Shown here: positions 35,993-37,237 of the stretch, in pieces
Layout of the letters: each line of letters starts with the position of its first letter
How positions within the stretch are numbered: position 1 is the stretch's first letter
Source: Bacteroidia bacterium
GTDB taxonomy: Bacteria > Bacteroidota > Ignavibacteria > UBA10030
Reading direction: 5' to 3'
NCBI GenBank assembly: GCA_022180565.1
Contig: BQML01000047.1
Coordinates: forward strand, 1-37,237
Length of the DNA: 37,237 nucleotides
The notes under the pieces: generated by a model
Database searches by the model: none
What the model was told of the DNA's origin: nothing
What the model saw: the letters and a program-made list of their open reading frames with translations, nothing else
Translations under genes and position numbers: made by a program

Positions 35993-36865
35993 ATGACTTC
36001 CCGAACACGGGCGGAACTGCTCCTTCTTTCCTGCACCCTCATCTGGGGCGGAACCTTCGCCGTCACGAAATCGGGCCTCGAGGAAATCTCTCCACTCCTT
36101 CTGATTACACTTCGTTTTGCCATTGCCGCTCTGCTGTTCCTGCCGTTTGCGAAACTGGGCAGTGTTCCCATGACGGCAGTGACGATGAAGGGCGGTGTCA
36201 TCATTGGTATTCTTCTCTTCATAGGATTTGTAACACAGACGATCGGGCTGGAGTACACGACGGCTTCGAAGTCGGGATTCATCACCGGCTTACTTGTTGT
36301 CTTCACGCCTCTCTTTCAGATTCTGATAGAACGGAAGCCCCCACGGGCAGGAAATATCGCAGGTGTGGTGCTGGTAACGACGGGGCTGTATTTGCTGACG
36401 TCTCCGGGAGGTTCGGAATTCAACGTGGGCGACGCTCTGACACTGATCTGCGCGGCGGCATTTGGCCTCTATATCGTCTATCTTGATCTTTACACGAAAG
36501 AAGGGAACGTGCGGCAGATCGCCTTCCTCCAGTTTGCCATCACAGGATTTGGATCCCTGGTGGGGGCTCTGCTTTTCGAAGACGTGTCGCTCACCGTGGG
36601 ATGGAATACGATCGGAACCGTGGCATACCTCGCCTTGCTTGCAACACTGTACACACTGACGGTTCAAACGCGCTATCAGAAAGAAACCACACCGACGCGG
36701 GCGGCAATCATCTTTTCCGTCGAGCCGGTGTTCGCGGCCTTCATTGCTTATCTTGCTTTGGGGGAGAGGATTGGGGCTGTTGGAGTTGCCGGAGGAGGAT
36801 TGATCGTTGCGGGCTTGCTGGTTTCCGAACTATCGGATCTGATGTTCCGGTCCCGATCTCAATAG
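35993..36865 (+). CDS. EamA/DMT-family transporter
   Basis: 290-residue inner-membrane protein with ten hydrophobic segments arranged as two EamA repeats (about 5-135 and 148-285). Family signs are the LSCTLIWGGTFAVTK start, GLEYTTASKSGFITGLLVVFTPLFQ in the first half and FSVEPVFAAFIAYLALGERIGAVGVAGGGLIVAGL in the second (given as motifs at about 239-275). Substrate unknown: the family moves amino acids, nucleobases and other metabolites. It follows the DUF362 gene by 16 bases and overlaps the converging minus-strand gene by 7 bases. Confidence 0.9.
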   Translation: MTSRTRAELLLLSCTLIWGGTFAVTKSGLEEISPLLLITLRFAIAALLFLPFAKLGSVPMTAVTMKGGVIIGILLFIGFVTQTIGLEYTTASKSGFITGLLVVFTPLFQILIERKPPRAGNIAGVVLVTTGLYLLTSPGGSEFNVGDALTLICAAAFGLYIVYLDLYTKEGNVRQIAFLQFAITGFGSLVGALLFEDVSLTVGWNTIGTVAYLALLATLYTLTVQTRYQKETTPTRAAIIFSVEPVFAAFIAYLALGERIGAVGVAGGGLIVAGLLVSELSDLMFRSRSQ

Positions 36866-37237
36866 AGACCCGGGGGGAGAGACCGTTCAAGGGTTTCCAC
36901 GGTATAACACCCCACCACCCCCTGCCCGCCCTGGACATTCGTGTATCCGGGTTCGTCCACCCGAATCGAAAATTCATCTCCCCAAGCATTGACGATGCTG
37001 TAGTACCGATACAAGTGTTCCTCGATCTGGTTCAGGACAAACACGGCTCGCCGTATGGTTACGGAACCCGGGGGATGCTGGAGGCGAATGGCCGAAGCCG
37101 TAATGCTAAACGCGGTGACCGCAAAGCGATTGCGAAATGGACTTTCAGCAGTCCCCGGCTCTGTACTTTCCCGCCGTTGAACACCGGGGTACTCGGGTTG
37201 TGTGGGCTGACTGCCGGGAGAGACCGATCGGTAGAAT
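36859..37237 (-). CDS. 3' part of a minus-strand gene, possibly DUF4249-like
   Basis: On the minus strand the frame is open from the window edge (37236) to TGA at 36859-36861, giving 125 C-terminal residues; the start is outside the window. Features: a polar, Pro- and Ser-rich part, then FSITASAIRL, NQIEEHLYRYYSIVNAWGDEF, and near the end NVQGGQGVVGCYTVE. The alternating strands, the YRYY helix and the N-x-x-G-G-x-G-x-x-G-x-Y ending resemble the C termini of DUF4249 proteins, Bacteroidota outer-membrane-associated proteins usually next to TonB receptors. Resemblance is by eye only. It converges on the EamA gene with 7 shared bases. Confidence 0.55.
   Translation of the reverse strand, partial: FYRSVSPGSQPTQPEYPGVQRRESTEPGTAESPFRNRFAVTAFSITASAIRLQHPPGSVTIRRAVFVLNQIEEHLYRYYSIVNAWGDEFSIRVDEPGYTNVQGGQGVVGCYTVETLERSLPPGLY

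Overview
This 37.2 kb window is a dense, almost entirely plus-strand stretch of a bacterial chromosome, roughly mid-50s % GC by eye. It holds 36 protein-coding genes (two cut by the window edges), four tRNA genes, one broken tRNA copy and one unexplained structured intergenic region. The gene content is core housekeeping. The order thrS-infC-rpmI-rplT-pheS-pheT-(coiled coil)-zapA-rny, the candidate promoters of the form TTG-N20-TAnnTT, a possible DUF4249-like partial gene at the right end, and a sodium antiporter inside the complex I operon all suggest the Bacteroidota/Chlorobiota (FCB) group. Strong Shine-Dalgarno sequences before many genes fit an Ignavibacteria-, Chlorobi- or Rhodothermia-like lineage better than classical Bacteroidia. 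This placement is an inference; no rRNA is present to settle it.

Layout. 1-6282: the end of the complex I operon (nuoL 3' end, nuoM, nuoN), with two cation/proton antiporters, an NhaD type and a CPA2 type, between nuoM and nuoN. 6294-8257: NAD(P)H-hydrate repair enzyme and a VanZ-like membrane protein. 8249-11775: a promoter, tonB, a terminator, then tgt, yajC and ribBA. 11795-14018: a promoter, greA, a CYTH-domain protein and a secreted alkaline phosphatase. 14028-15140: a tRNA region (Gly, Cys, Leu, Val) with its own promoters, a duplicated tRNA-Gly 3' half split by a 48-base palindrome, palindromic spacers between tRNAs, and a terminator. 15153-22436: translation operon (thrS, infC, rpmI, rplT, pheS, pheT) running into two short cell-division-type proteins. 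22437-22738: a non-coding, hairpin-rich stretch that looks like a structured RNA. 22739-30448: rny, coaE, an ArgD-type aminotransferase, purF, a CDP-alcohol phosphatidyltransferase, ftsY, a dipeptide epimerase and a small membrane protein. 30445-36865: mutL, methylmalonyl-CoA mutase large subunit, a decaprenyl-phosphate phosphoribosyltransferase-like UbiA protein, a DUF362 protein and an EamA transporter. 36859-37237: the 3' part of a minus-strand gene converging on the EamA gene.

How it works together. The left end couples respiratory proton pumping with sodium/proton exchange. The middle is a translation block whose infC appears to start at ATC, the kind of start that lets IF3 control its own synthesis. 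Many gene pairs overlap by 4 bases (GTGA, ATGA), indicating translational coupling. The observations most worth following up are the double antiporter insertion in the nuo operon, the palindrome inserted in the T-loop of a tRNA-Gly copy, and the structured RNA candidate between zapA and rny. I found no phage, CRISPR, transposase or defence system.
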